The notes: generated by a model not told the origin, from the letters alone. DNA of 35,179 nt from an uncultured Caulobacterales bacterium (GCA_903903715.1 CAIUZX010000078.1:1-35179), one strand, 5' to 3'. Positions 17,705-26,140 are shown, counted from the stretch's first letter. Numbers and translations: made by a program.

Positions 17705-17734
17705 CTTGATTAGCCCGCACGACGGTCCACATTA
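17705..17734 (+). promoter_or_regulatory. Possible heat-shock (sigma32) promoter of lon
   Basis: CTTGAT (17705-17710), a 16-base spacer and CCACATTA (17727-17734) resemble the sigma32 elements CTTGAA and CCCCATnT. Transcription from here would leave a leader of about 135 bases before the lon ATG. Heat-shock control of lon is well known in other bacteria; the match here is partial. Confidence 0.4.
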
Positions 17735-17876
17735 GACCTCTGGTCGCTGAGTCCGTCGCCGCGATTTGGGGCGGACAAGGCTTTCAACGATCCTCGCCAC
17801 CGGGCGTTCCGCAGGCAGGCAGGGTCCGATCGGGTCAGATGCGTGAGCCAGCACGCGTCCGGCCATGGAGTGACGA

Positions 17877-20276
17877 ATGTCTGATATCCGCATCCTCCCC
17901 GTGCTCCCCTTGCGGGACATCGTGGTATTCCCCCACATGGTCGTGCCGCTCTTTGTGGGTCGGGAAAAGTCTGTCCGGGCGCTCGAAGAGGTCATGCGGG
18001 GCGACAAGTCGATCCTCCTGGCCACCCAGCGGAACTCGGCTGACGATGATCCGCAGCCGGGCGCGATCTATGACGTCGGCGTGGTCGCCACGGTGCTCCA
18101 GCTCCTGAAGCTGCCGGACGGCACGGTAAAGGTGCTTGTCGAAGGCAAAACCCGCGCGGCGCTTTTGCGTTTCACGCAACGGGATGAGTACTTCGAGGCC
18201 GAAGCCGCGATGCTTGACGAGGACGGCGCCGACGCGCCGGAGGCGAAGGCCCTGAGCCGCGCCGTGACCGAGCAGTTCGAAGGCTACGTCAAGCTGAACA
18301 AGAAGGTCCCGCCAGAAGCGCTGGCCGCGATCCCGCAGATCGTCGAGCCTGGAAAGTTGGCCGATTCAATCGCTGCGCACCTGTCGGTGAAGATCGCCGA
18401 AAAGCAGGCGCTGCTGGAGATCGTCAACATCGCCAAGCGCCTCGAAAAGGTCTTCGCGATGATGGAGGGCGAAATCTCCGTCCTGCAAGTCGAGAAGAAG
18501 ATCCGTAGCCGCGTGAAGCGGCAGATGGAGAAGACCCAGCGCGAATACTACCTGAATGAGCAGATGAAAGCCATTCAGCGGGAGCTCGGCGAGCAGGACG
18601 AACATCGTGATGAGCTGATCGACCTCGAAAAGCGCATCAAGAAGACCAAGCTCTCGAAGGAAGCGCGAACCAAGGCGGATGCGGAACTGAAGAAGCTGCG
18701 TAACATGAGCCCGATGTCCGCCGAGTCCACGGTCGTGCGCAATTATCTCGACTGGTTGCTGTCCATTCCGTGGGGCAAGAACAAGCTGAAGCCCATTGAT
18801 CTGGCGGAAGCCGAAACCATCCTCGACGATGACCACTACGGTCTCGACAAGGTCAAGGAGCGCATCCTTGAGTACCTCGCCGTTCAGGCGCGCACCGGCG
18901 CATTGAAGGGTCCGATCCTGTGCCTCGTCGGACCTCCGGGCGTCGGCAAGACCTCGCTAGGGCGCTCCATCGCCAAGGCGACCGGACGGGAGTTCGTTCG
19001 CCTGTCCCTCGGCGGCGTGCGCGACGAGGCGGAGATCCGCGGGCACCGGCGGACCTATATCGGCTCCATGCCCGGCAAGATCATCCAGTCCATGAAGAAG
19101 GCCAAGGCGACCAATCCCTTCTTCCTGCTGGATGAGATTGACAAGCTCGGCGCCGACTGGCGGGGCGACCCCTCCAGCGCTTTGCTCGAGGTGCTGGATC
19201 CGGAACAGAACGCTACGTTCGGGGATCACTACCTCGAAGTCGATTACGACCTCAGCCAGGTGATGTTCGTGACAACGGCCAACAGCCTGAACATGCCGCA
19301 GCCTCTGCTCGACCGGATGGAGATCATCCGTATCCCCGGCTACACCGAGGATGAGAAGGTCGAGATCGCCCAGCGTCACATTCTGCCGAAAGTCGCGAAA
19401 GATCACGGGCTGACAGATGCGGAGTGGACCGTGCCCGAGGAAGCGATCCGGGATCTGATCCGCTACTACACGCGGGAGGCCGGCGTTCGGTCGCTGGAGC
19501 GTGAACTCGGCAACCTCGCGCGCAAGACGGTTCGCGATCTCGCCCGCAAGAAGGTGAAGCTGATCGTTCTTGATGAGGCGCGGGTCGCCAAGTATGCGGG
19601 CGTGCGCAAGTTCCGTCACGGAGAGACCGACGAGGCCGATCAGGTCGGGATCGTCACGGGTCTCGCCTGGACGGAATTCGGCGGTGAGATCCTCACGATC
19701 GAAGCCGTGCGCATGGCCGGCAAGGGCCGCATGAGCATCACCGGCAACCTGAAGGACGTGATGAAGGAATCGGTCTCTGCGGCCAATTCCTACGTCCGCT
19801 CCCGCGCGCCGCAGTTCGGCATCTCACCGCCGACCTTCGACCGCACGGATGTCCACGTTCACGTGCCGGAAGGCGCGACGCCAAAAGACGGTCCATCCGC
19901 CGGCGTCGCCATGGTCACGGCCATGGTCTCGGTGCTCACGGGGGTGCCTGTGCGCAAGGACGTCGCCATGACCGGCGAGATCACCCTGCGCGGCCGGGTG
20001 CTGGCCATCGGCGGACTGAAGGAAAAATTGCTCGCAGCCCTTCGGTCCGGCGTGAAGCTTGTGCTCATTCCGCAGGAGAACGCCAAGGATCTCGCGGACG
20101 TGCCGGAGTCTGTGAAGTCGGGCATGACCATCATTCCCGTCGGTACAGTGGACGAGGTTCTGGCGCACGCCTTGACCGGTCCCCTGTCTCCCATCGAATG
20201 GACGGAGCCTACGGACGTCGTGAAACCGACGACTGCCGACGATAGTCGTGACACTGATACGGTGATCACTCACTAA
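17877..20276 (+). CDS. lon: ATP-dependent Lon protease
   Basis: The 799-residue LonA has the N-terminal substrate-binding domain starting ILPVLPLRDIVVFPHMVVPL and a long coiled region near 190-270. The AAA+ module has Walker A GPPGVGKTS and Walker B FFLLDEIDKL, and the C-terminal protease domain has catalytic Ser674 (PKDGPSAGVAM) and Lys717. It degrades misfolded and regulatory proteins; in Caulobacter these include DnaA, CcrM and SciP. GGAG (17867-17870) supports the ATG at 17877. The acidic C-terminal tail after about residue 785 is low in conservation. It is followed by a long hairpin and then hup, as in other proteobacteria. Confidence 0.98.
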   Translation: MSDIRILPVLPLRDIVVFPHMVVPLFVGREKSVRALEEVMRGDKSILLATQRNSADDDPQPGAIYDVGVVATVLQLLKLPDGTVKVLVEGKTRAALLRFTQRDEYFEAEAAMLDEDGADAPEAKALSRAVTEQFEGYVKLNKKVPPEALAAIPQIVEPGKLADSIAAHLSVKIAEKQALLEIVNIAKRLEKVFAMMEGEISVLQVEKKIRSRVKRQMEKTQREYYLNEQMKAIQRELGEQDEHRDELIDLEKRIKKTKLSKEARTKADAELKKLRNMSPMSAESTVVRNYLDWLLSIPWGKNKLKPIDLAEAETILDDDHYGLDKVKERILEYLAVQARTGALKGPILCLVGPPGVGKTSLGRSIAKATGREFVRLSLGGVRDEAEIRGHRRTYIGSMPGKIIQSMKKAKATNPFFLLDEIDKLGADWRGDPSSALLEVLDPEQNATFGDHYLEVDYDLSQVMFVTTANSLNMPQPLLDRMEIIRIPGYTEDEKVEIAQRHILPKVAKDHGLTDAEWTVPEEAIRDLIRYYTREAGVRSLERELGNLARKTVRDLARKKVKLIVLDEARVAKYAGVRKFRHGETDEADQVGIVTGLAWTEFGGEILTIEAVRMAGKGRMSITGNLKDVMKESVSAANSYVRSRAPQFGISPPTFDRTDVHVHVPEGATPKDGPSAGVAMVTAMVSVLTGVPVRKDVAMTGEITLRGRVLAIGGLKEKLLAALRSGVKLVLIPQENAKDLADVPESVKSGMTIIPVGTVDEVLAHALTGPLSPIEWTEPTDVVKPTTADDSRDTDTVITH

Positions 20277-20299
20277 CGAATATGTGAACTCAAAAGTTT

Positions 20300-20337
20300 C
20301 CCACCGACTTTGCGGCGTCAGTTGCAAGGTCGGTGGG
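20300..20337 (+). terminator. Long hairpin at the 3' end of lon
   Basis: A 14-bp stem with one G-T pair (20300-20313 with 20324-20337) and a 10-base loop begins 24 bases after the lon stop. A second short dyad follows at 20344-20350/20358-20364. T-rich sequence after the first stem is weak (GGTTGCTTT). Termination or transcript-end protection is likely. Confidence 0.6.
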
Positions 20338-20421
20338 GGTTGCTTTCGGCATTCCGAGCCGAAAAACTTCCTACGTCCTGAAAATTCGTCCGCATCCCTC
20401 CCTGTTCAGGCGTTTTTCGTT

Positions 20422-20451
20422 TTGACGTAGGGGAATTTCCAGTTCCATAAT
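20422..20451 (+). promoter_or_regulatory. sigma70-type promoter of hup
   Basis: TTGACG (20422-20427), an 18-base spacer and CATAAT (20446-20451) make a good housekeeping promoter. They lie 67 bases before the hup ATG, in the lon-hup gap after the lon hairpins. Confidence 0.6.
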
Positions 20452-20518
20452 CCGCGTTCAGGCGACAGATGACTCGCGCGACAGGCGCGACCGCCAAGGG
20501 GTTGGGAGAAGAAACGAC

Positions 20519-20794
20519 ATGACCACAAAGGCCGAACTGGTGGCGTCCATCGCCGAGAAGTCGGGGCTCAATCAAAAGCAGGCGAAGGAAGCGCTCGACG
20601 CGTTCATCGAAGCCGTGACGGATTCCATTAAAGCCAATCAGGAAGTGCGCATCGTCGGCTTCGGCAGTTTCGTGCCGGTGGCTCGCGAAGCGGGTATGGC
20701 CCGCAATCCGCGCACGGGTGAGCAGGTGGCGCGTCCGGCGTCCAAGACGGTTCGCTTCCGCGTCGGCGAAGGCCTGAAGACCGCCATCAACTAG
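20519..20794 (+). CDS. hup: DNA-binding protein HU
   Basis: This 91-residue histone-like protein starts MTTKAELVASIAEKSGL. It has the DNA-intercalating arm with RNPRTGE, followed by a short C-terminal helix, and its length is standard for HU. HU bends DNA and compacts the nucleoid, as homo- or heterodimers. HU rather than IHF is chosen because it follows lon and its arm and N-terminus are HU-like. GGGAGAAG (20504-20511) is the ribosome-binding site. A strong terminator follows. The gene marks the right end of the conserved quality-control block. Confidence 0.96.
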   Translation: MTTKAELVASIAEKSGLNQKQAKEALDAFIEAVTDSIKANQEVRIVGFGSFVPVAREAGMARNPRTGEQVARPASKTVRFRVGEGLKTAIN

Positions 20795-20836
20795 TTCAGA
20801 CGGACCTCCGTTTTCTGGACGGGGTTGCAGTCTCGG

Positions 20837-20866
20837 AAGGGGGCTTGGAGACAACGCCCCCTTTTT
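20837..20866 (+). terminator. Rho-independent terminator of hup
   Basis: GGGGGC (20839-20844) pairs with GCCCCC (20856-20861), extended by AA/TT, and runs straight into TTTTT (20862-20866). This is the clearest plus-strand intrinsic terminator in the window. Confidence 0.92.
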
Positions 20867-20881
20867 CGTGCGCTGGCGCGA

Positions 20882-20910
20882 TTTCACTCGTACGAATAAT
20901 CGTCTATGCG
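20882..20910 (+). promoter_or_regulatory. Possible promoter of tRNA-Val
   Basis: TTTCAC (20882-20887), a 17-base spacer and TATGCG (20905-20910) end 10 bases before the mature tRNA. The -35 match is weak, but spacing and position are right, and the hup terminator just upstream means the tRNA needs its own promoter. Confidence 0.35.
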
Positions 20911-20920
20911 TGCTGGAAAT

Positions 20921-20997
20921 GGGCGGCTAGCTCAGCTGGTTAGAGCATCTCGTTTACACCGAGAGGGTCGGGAGTTCGAATCTCTCGCCGCCCACCA
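20921..20997 (+). tRNA. tRNA-Val (anticodon TAC)
   Basis: The acceptor arm GGGCGGC pairs with GCCGCCC, followed by the encoded ACCA end. The D-arm has GCTCAGCTGGTTAGAGC, the anticodon stem TCTCG/CGAGA has loop TTTACAC (anticodon TAC), and the T-arm is GGGAG-TTCGAAT-CTCTC. It reads GTA/GTG valine codons. It sits exactly at the switch from core genes to the sugar cluster, a typical place for island integration. No duplicated 3' end was noticed inside the window. Confidence 0.97.
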
Positions 20998-21071
20998 TCC
21001 GAGCCAACACGTCAAGCTCGGCCTTTGCCGAGACTGTCAGCGCAGCGCGTTGCGGATGGGCCGTTCAGGTG

Positions 21072-22088
21072 TCAATCGAGGTAGAACCTCGGGATCGCTG
21101 AAGGATCGTTGTCGGCGATTTTCTGGATGTCTTCTTGGGTAAATGTGGCCGGGTTGACCATGTATTCAAAAAATGGTCCCGGTGCGACGCCGGCGCATTC
21201 AGAGCTTTGCATCAGCATGTCGCTAATCGGATAGCCCAGACTTCCCCATTTTTCACCAAGAGGCGCGTCGTGGATCAAGAACGTGTGCTGAGCGTTGACG
21301 CCGGATCCAAGCAGCATGACCTGCATGCCATTCGCCATTGAAATATAACGACCGGCTCTTTCGACGAGAGGGATCGCATTCTTGACTGTAACTGCAATCG
21401 GGTGCGTTCCGGGAAGGGGCTCGCTTCGGCCGCCGGTTGAATTTCCAGCGAGATTTGTGAAGACCTTCCAGCCCTTACTTGACAGGGCGTGAGCCAACGC
21501 CGCCCAAACCGTGTCCGGAAGGGGTGGGTTTGTATTGTTATCCGGGAAAAGGATGACGCTTGTGCCGGCGGCTACACCCATCTGATCCGCATAGCGATCC
21601 GCTTCGGCGCGGTCATCGTCCGAAATCCTTGGCGCGCGCATTTCGCTGTCCCACGGCAGACGAAGCATGAGGCGCCATTGATCTGCGAAGGTGAGCCCGC
21701 CTTTGCCGGGTTGCCTCAACCGCTCCATCAAGGGGAAGATGGTTCTACCGGCGCCGTGCCACAATGGGTGGGCGATGATCGGCTCATCTATGTCGAAATG
21801 GCCCGCCCCCTGCAGTCGAATGCAAAAGCGCATCAATCGCTGCTTTTCCCAGACGATCAGGCGGTCAATGTCGTCAGAGTACATTTGAGCCATGGCTTCT
21901 TGGCCTTCGTGCACCACAACGGTCAATGGGCCGCCGTGCACGCGCTTGAAGGCGTTGGCGAGCGCCAGGGTGCACCACGTATCGCCAATCGATGCCGGGT
22001 TGACCAGTATCCACGACTTTTCGGTTGGATCTCGCCAGTAATCAAGGGCTGCTTTCCAATAGTCTGATCCGAAAGTCGACGCGTACAT
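21072..22088 (-). CDS. GT9/heptosyltransferase-like protein
   Basis: The 338-residue protein resembles the GT-B glycosyltransferases of family 9. A first Rossmann-like segment (SWILVNPASIGDTWCTLALA, near residue 25-45) recalls the LGDxxxxxP loop of heptosyltransferases. A second half begins VILFPDNNTNPPLP, where the donor-binding PGS of that family would fall. The typical TxxxH active-site elements are not obvious, so the match is distant. The ATG at 22088 lies two bases after the TGA of the ketoisomerase gene and has GGAG upstream; the TTG at 22094 is an alternative. It is the last gene of the minus-strand sugar operon, ending next to tRNA-Val. Transfer of the cluster's sugar is inference. 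Confidence 0.65.
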   Translation of the reverse strand: MYASTFGSDYWKAALDYWRDPTEKSWILVNPASIGDTWCTLALANAFKRVHGGPLTVVVHEGQEAMAQMYSDDIDRLIVWEKQRLMRFCIRLQGAGHFDIDEPIIAHPLWHGAGRTIFPLMERLRQPGKGGLTFADQWRLMLRLPWDSEMRAPRISDDDRAEADRYADQMGVAAGTSVILFPDNNTNPPLPDTVWAALAHALSSKGWKVFTNLAGNSTGGRSEPLPGTHPIAVTVKNAIPLVERAGRYISMANGMQVMLLGSGVNAQHTFLIHDAPLGEKWGSLGYPISDMLMQSSECAGVAPGPFFEYMVNPATFTQEDIQKIADNDPSAIPRFYLD

Positions 22089-22090
22089 AG

Positions 22091-22525
22091 TCAAGGCTCC
22101 AGGGCAGGTAGGTCGTCCGAATTAGAGCGGGCTTTGCAGAATTCAGAATAGTCCCGGTAATATTCGCTCGGGTCGTAAAGGCTCGAAACTAGGGCGAGAC
22201 AAACGGCGCCCGAAGAGAAATTGTCCAACTCGCGCCAGAGCATGGGCGGGACGTACAGGCCGAAATAGGACCTGTTGAGGGAGAATTTGCGCTTGGTGCG
22301 ACCATCATCGAGATTGACGTCAAAGCTCCCGGATGCGGCGATCAGGAATTGCTTCGTCGACGCTAGAGCGTGGCCTGCGCGGGTCTCCCCTCCGGGGACA
22401 TCATAGAGATAATAAACGCGCTGTATGGTGAAGGGAATCTGTCGGTCATTTTCGACAAATGTCAGATTGCCTCGGCGATCATTGACTCTTGGAAGGTCTA
22501 TAAATCTGGCGGACTCAGTATTCAT
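22091..22525 (-). CDS. fdtA: FdtA/WxcM-type sugar 3,4-ketoisomerase
   Basis: This 144-residue cupin matches the dTDP-4-oxo-6-deoxyglucose 3,4-ketoisomerases along its length (RGNLTFVEN, IPFTIQRVYYLYDVPGG, LNRSYFGLYVPPMLWREL, NFSSGAVCLAL). FdtA or QdtA gives the 3-keto sugar that a DegT aminotransferase converts to a 3-amino-3,6-dideoxyhexose. The active-site GHAH segment reads GHAL here (His52 kept, Leu54 in place of the second His). Its ATG overlaps the stop of the upstream glycosyltransferase (ATGA at 22525-22522). Two DegT genes lie upstream, a fitting context. The family is sure; FdtA or QdtA specificity is not, so the symbol is tentative. Confidence 0.85.
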   Translation of the reverse strand: MNTESARFIDLPRVNDRRGNLTFVENDRQIPFTIQRVYYLYDVPGGETRAGHALASTKQFLIAASGSFDVNLDDGRTKRKFSLNRSYFGLYVPPMLWRELDNFSSGAVCLALVSSLYDPSEYYRDYSEFCKARSNSDDLPALEP

Positions 22526-23742
22526 GGATGAATGTGCCCGGAATGGAGGCTCGCATCGTCGCGCGAGGTTGATCTGGAGTGAAAATCTCGCCCGAGCGCG
22601 TGCAGATCAGCGAGAATCTGCGCCACCCGATGATCCCATGTGTGCCTTGCTCTGATCAAGGCCGCTGCGTTCGCTCTGATCCTGCGTCGGAGGTCGTGAT
22701 CGGCGAGCGCGGCCTGGGCAACCGCCTTCAGGCCTCCGGGCGGGTAGAGTAAAACGTTCTCGCCCGGTATGAAATTCGCGCCCGGCGCATCCGAAGTGTC
22801 GGCGTAGGCGTCTGCATTCGCCAGCATCACGGCGCCGGCGCCCATAGCCTCCATCACGCGTGGATGAGCGAGATAGCCGCCGTTGTGCACGCTGACCCGA
22901 CCCATTGCGTAGATGCGTGCGACATCCGAAGGCGCGGACGCCACTCCGTGGTAATAGGGCGCAAATGCTGGCCAGGACTTCCAGTGGTCCGGTCCGAAGA
23001 TCTGAGTATCTGTCGTGGCGTCGAGAAGCTGGTGAATAATGATCGCGCGGTCGGCGGAGCGAGGGATTATCTCATCGACAATATGGCGGATGTCTTTGGC
23101 TAGAGCGCCATGCTCCGCACCATGTTCGGCGAGAAATTGGTCTCTGAGATTGAGCAGGGCGGAAAAGTTCTGTGCGGAGACTTGGCTTTTTAAGACCCAA
23201 TTTTGATATTGTTCAAAATATTTTCTCAATTCGACTTGTTTGCCGCCGACGCTGATGTGGCGTTGTGTGTCATTGTAATGACCGATGAAGCCCACGAAAG
23301 TGGCGTCGCAAACGTCACCAAGTGTCAAATCTGCCTTGAAAACATCCGTGTCGACGCCGCAGAGCAGAACCTTGGCGTTGTTGATCTCCGAGACCGGGAA
23401 GTCGTCAAACATGCGACGCGTGATGAAATAGGTGATGTCGGCGTCTTGGCTACCTGACTTGATCAGCTGGTCGCTCAGAAAGAAATGATCCTGGATCCAG
23501 GAGATATAGATCGCGTCGTTTGGAACCCATTGCACCGTTGAACGCGGTCGATTGACGGCGAAGATGACGTCGGGTTGGAGCCCCTGAGCCATCTGCTTCA
23601 AGTCGATGTCTCGCCAACGCGATGGGATCAAGTCCGCAATCCAGCCTGCGCGCTCGAATGCCTTTTTCAGTCCCGTGAGCATCGCGACATAGAGGTCGGA
23701 ATCGTACGGCATCAGGATCAGGACACGGGGCAGGGCGTTCAT
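22522..23742 (-). CDS. CgeB-like family 1 glycosyltransferase
   Basis: The 406-residue protein starts MNALPRVLILMPYDSDLY. The C-terminal half has HNGGYLAHPRVMEAMGAGAVMLA (near 300-325), the donor-binding pattern of the Glyco_trans_1_2/CgeB group. It then has a segment of the type NVLLYPPGGLKAVAQAAL, typical of the following helix. A longer frame to 23838 would run into the aminotransferase gene; 23742 is the first good ATG. Base composition is unusual: 23185-23240 is strongly AT-rich compared with its neighbours, hinting at foreign origin. It lies 13 bases after the DegT gene and overlaps the ketoisomerase by 4. The acceptor and sugar are unknown. Confidence 0.78.
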   Translation of the reverse strand: MNALPRVLILMPYDSDLYVAMLTGLKKAFERAGWIADLIPSRWRDIDLKQMAQGLQPDVIFAVNRPRSTVQWVPNDAIYISWIQDHFFLSDQLIKSGSQDADITYFITRRMFDDFPVSEINNAKVLLCGVDTDVFKADLTLGDVCDATFVGFIGHYNDTQRHISVGGKQVELRKYFEQYQNWVLKSQVSAQNFSALLNLRDQFLAEHGAEHGALAKDIRHIVDEIIPRSADRAIIIHQLLDATTDTQIFGPDHWKSWPAFAPYYHGVASAPSDVARIYAMGRVSVHNGGYLAHPRVMEAMGAGAVMLANADAYADTSDAPGANFIPGENVLLYPPGGLKAVAQAALADHDLRRRIRANAAALIRARHTWDHRVAQILADLHALGRDFHSRSTSRDDASLHSGHIHP

Positions 23743-23755
23743 TGTCCCGGCCGTC

Positions 23756-24910
23756 TCAACCATCAGCCATGGCGATAACCGCATCGACGAACAGGTCGGC
23801 GATCGTCTCGGCGTCTTGCAACGAAAGGTGCGGGCCAAAGGGCAGGCTCAGGCTGGTTGCGGCGATCCGCGCGGCATTTGGGGCTTGGATGGACTGACGC
23901 GCGTCATAGATCGGCTGTTCCGCGAAGGCGTGCGGGTAATGGATCAGAGTCTCGACTCCGTACTCGGCCAGCCAGGCCCGGACCGCGTCGCGACGGTCTG
24001 TCCGGACGGTGAAGAGATGCCACGCGTGTCGCGTTCCCGAGGCGGGTTCCGGCGGCGCAAGATCGGGCCTGCGGTCGGCGATGCGTCGACGCATCGCGTC
24101 GGCGAGCGCGATCCGGTGGGAGATCCACGGCTCCAGATGCTTCAGCTTCACCGAAAGTATCGCCGCCTGGATTTCGTCAAGCCGGCTGTTCACGCCGAAT
24201 TCCACGTGTTGGTACTTGGCGACGGAGCCGTAGTTGCGCAGACGGCGCACGCGCTCCGCAACCTCCGGATCACGCGTGGTGACGGCGCCACCGTCCCCGA
24301 AGGCGCCGAGGGTCTTGCCGGGATAAAAGCTGAAGGCTGCGGCGTGACCGAACGCTCCACAGCGGGTCTCGCCGATCATGGCCCCGTGCGCCTGCGCCGC
24401 ATCCTCGACGATTTTGAGATTGCGCCTTCGGGCGATCTCCTCAACGGCTGTCATGTCGCACGGGCGGCCGTAGAGGTGAACGACGAGGATGGCGCGCGTT
24501 GCGGGTGTGATCGCCGCTTCGATCAGGTCAGGCCGGATCAGAGCGGTTCCGAGGTCGACATCGACTGGGATCGGGACGGCGCCCGCGCGATCCACCGCCA
24601 ACCACGTAGCGATGAAAGTCATGGCCGGAACGATGACCTCGTCCCCCGGCGAGACCCCCACCGCCCTCAAGGCGAATTCGACGGCGTCGAGGCCGCAATT
24701 GAGGCCGACGGCATGACCAACGCCGCAGTAATCGGCAAAAGCCTGCTCGAAACCTGCAACCTCCGGACCCAGGATGTAATGACCGCGATCGATCACATGC
24801 CGGATGCTTGCGTCGAGTTCGTCGCGCAATTCGGCCGTTTGGCCATGGAGATCGAGGAAGGGAAACCGACGGGAAAGGCGCCCGGACGTCGAAGCGAGTG
24901 GCGCTGCCAT
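23756..24910 (-). CDS. DegT/DnrJ/EryC1-family sugar aminotransferase (first of two)
   Basis: The 384-residue PLP enzyme has Lys199 in FYPGKTLGAFGDGG as the Schiff-base lysine, Asp170 and Gln173 in EDAAQAHGA for the cofactor, and GVNSRLDEIQAA downstream. These enzymes transfer an amino group from glutamate to a keto-sugar nucleotide. The CDS next to FdtA in other bacteria (FdtB, QdtB) has this architecture, so this copy is the best candidate for C3 amination; that is inference. The start is uncertain: ATG 24910 lacks a clear Shine-Dalgarno, and a TTG at 24958 would add 16 residues. The gap to the upstream aminotransferase (117 bases) is the largest in the operon. Confidence 0.88.
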   Translation of the reverse strand: MAAPLASTSGRLSRRFPFLDLHGQTAELRDELDASIRHVIDRGHYILGPEVAGFEQAFADYCGVGHAVGLNCGLDAVEFALRAVGVSPGDEVIVPAMTFIATWLAVDRAGAVPIPVDVDLGTALIRPDLIEAAITPATRAILVVHLYGRPCDMTAVEEIARRRNLKIVEDAAQAHGAMIGETRCGAFGHAAAFSFYPGKTLGAFGDGGAVTTRDPEVAERVRRLRNYGSVAKYQHVEFGVNSRLDEIQAAILSVKLKHLEPWISHRIALADAMRRRIADRRPDLAPPEPASGTRHAWHLFTVRTDRRDAVRAWLAEYGVETLIHYPHAFAEQPIYDARQSIQAPNAARIAATSLSLPFGPHLSLQDAETIADLFVDAVIAMADG

Positions 24911-25027
24911 GTGGATGTGGACCGGACCAGCTAGGTTGTCAGAAAAGTGCGGAATCAACGTCTCGCTTGGAGATCGTGAGACATCTTGCCCGTCACGTCC
25001 AGTCTTCCGGGTGGACCCATGTCGCCG

Positions 25028-26140
25028 TCATGAGCGACCATAGAACGCATTCACCGCGTTGGCGGTCATTTCGATCTGTTCCGGGCTCAGGTGTTGATGA
25101 TGCGGCAGAGCCAGAACCCGATCCGCTTGACGCTCTGCGACGGGCATGTCGCCCTTGCGATATCCAAGAGCCGCCGCCGCCGGCTGCAGATGGATCGGAC
25201 GGCGGTAGTAGATCAGCGACTGGACGCCCGACTGGGTCAGATGCGCGTGCAGCTCGTCGCGGCGCTCGCACTGGATGATGAACATGACGTGCGCATCGCT
25301 CTGCTGCGGATCATAGGGGGGAATGAAGAGATCGTCCTGAACGAGCAGGGATCGATAGAGCTCCACATTGCGACGTCGCCGCTCGATGACGTCGTCCAGC
25401 CGCCTAAGCCTGTGTAGCAGGACGGCTGCGTGGATGGTGTCGAGGCGGGAGTTCACGCCCCATTCGAGGCAGGTGTCGCGATCCGCCAGTCCGTGATTGC
25501 GATAGCGGCGCAAGCGCTCAGCGATTTCGGCGCTCTGGGTGAACAGAAAGCCGCCGTCGCCGACGGCGTTGAGGTTCTTCAAGGGGTGTGCGGAAAAGGC
25601 GCCGACCACGCCCCAGGTCCCGCCATGGCGTCCATTCCGGTAAGCGCCCATCGACTGGGCCGAATCCTCAATCACCAGCAGGCCATGCGTTTCGGCAATG
25701 GCGCTGATGGTTTCCATGTCGCAAATGCGGCCGGTCCAGTGAACGGGCATGATCGCGCGCGTGCGAGGCGTGATGAGCGCCTCGATACGTGCAGGGTCGA
25801 TGTTCTGATCCTCGCCCACGTCGCAGAAGACCGGCGTGGCGCCGATATGCGCGATAGAGGCCGTCGAGGCGACGAAGGAGTTCGGCGGCGTGATCACTTC
25901 ATCATCGCGCCTGATTCCCGCCGCCATCATGCCCATCATCAGCGCATCGGTTCCCGAATTCAGGGCGATGCAATGAGCTGCGCCGGCGTAGCTGGCGGCG
26001 GCGGCCTCGAAGTCCGTGACAGCTGCACCTCCGATCAGGTCGCCGCGCTCCAGCACATCGGTCACCGCGCTCAGCAGCTCCTCGCGCTCTTCGGCGAAGC
26101 GCTGCTTCAGATCGACGAACGGGACGAGGACGTCAGACAT
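25028..26140 (-). CDS. DegT/DnrJ/EryC1-family sugar aminotransferase (second of two)
   Basis: This 370-residue PLP enzyme has Lys188 in FSAHPLKNLNAVGDGG, the cofactor motif EDSAQSMGA and GVNSRLDTIHAA. It has the same fold as the neighbouring copy at 23756-24910 but is clearly divergent (HPLKNLNA against YPGKTLGA), so it is not a recent duplicate. Two such enzymes suggest a diamino sugar or two different amino sugars. Its first 8 bases overlap the 3' end of the amidohydrolase gene. The TGA is overlapped by an ATG opening a 12-codon frame in the following gap. The substrate is unknown. Confidence 0.9.
   Translation of the reverse strand: MSDVLVPFVDLKQRFAEEREELLSAVTDVLERGDLIGGAAVTDFEAAAASYAGAAHCIALNSGTDALMMGMMAAGIRRDDEVITPPNSFVASTASIAHIGATPVFCDVGEDQNIDPARIEALITPRTRAIMPVHWTGRICDMETISAIAETHGLLVIEDSAQSMGAYRNGRHGGTWGVVGAFSAHPLKNLNAVGDGGFLFTQSAEIAERLRRYRNHGLADRDTCLEWGVNSRLDTIHAAVLLHRLRRLDDVIERRRRNVELYRSLLVQDDLFIPPYDPQQSDAHVMFIIQCERRDELHAHLTQSGVQSLIYYRRPIHLQPAAAALGYRKGDMPVAERQADRVLALPHHQHLSPEQIEMTANAVNAFYGRS

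Noticed and set aside
20998..21071. Attachment-site repeat after tRNA-Val
   Set aside because: Only a small 6-bp hairpin (21017-21032) was seen; no copy of the tRNA 3' end was found in the window.
23195..23225. Inverted repeat TTTTGA/TCAAAA within the glycosyltransferase gene
   Set aside because: Lies inside coding sequence in an AT-rich patch, where such dyads arise by chance.
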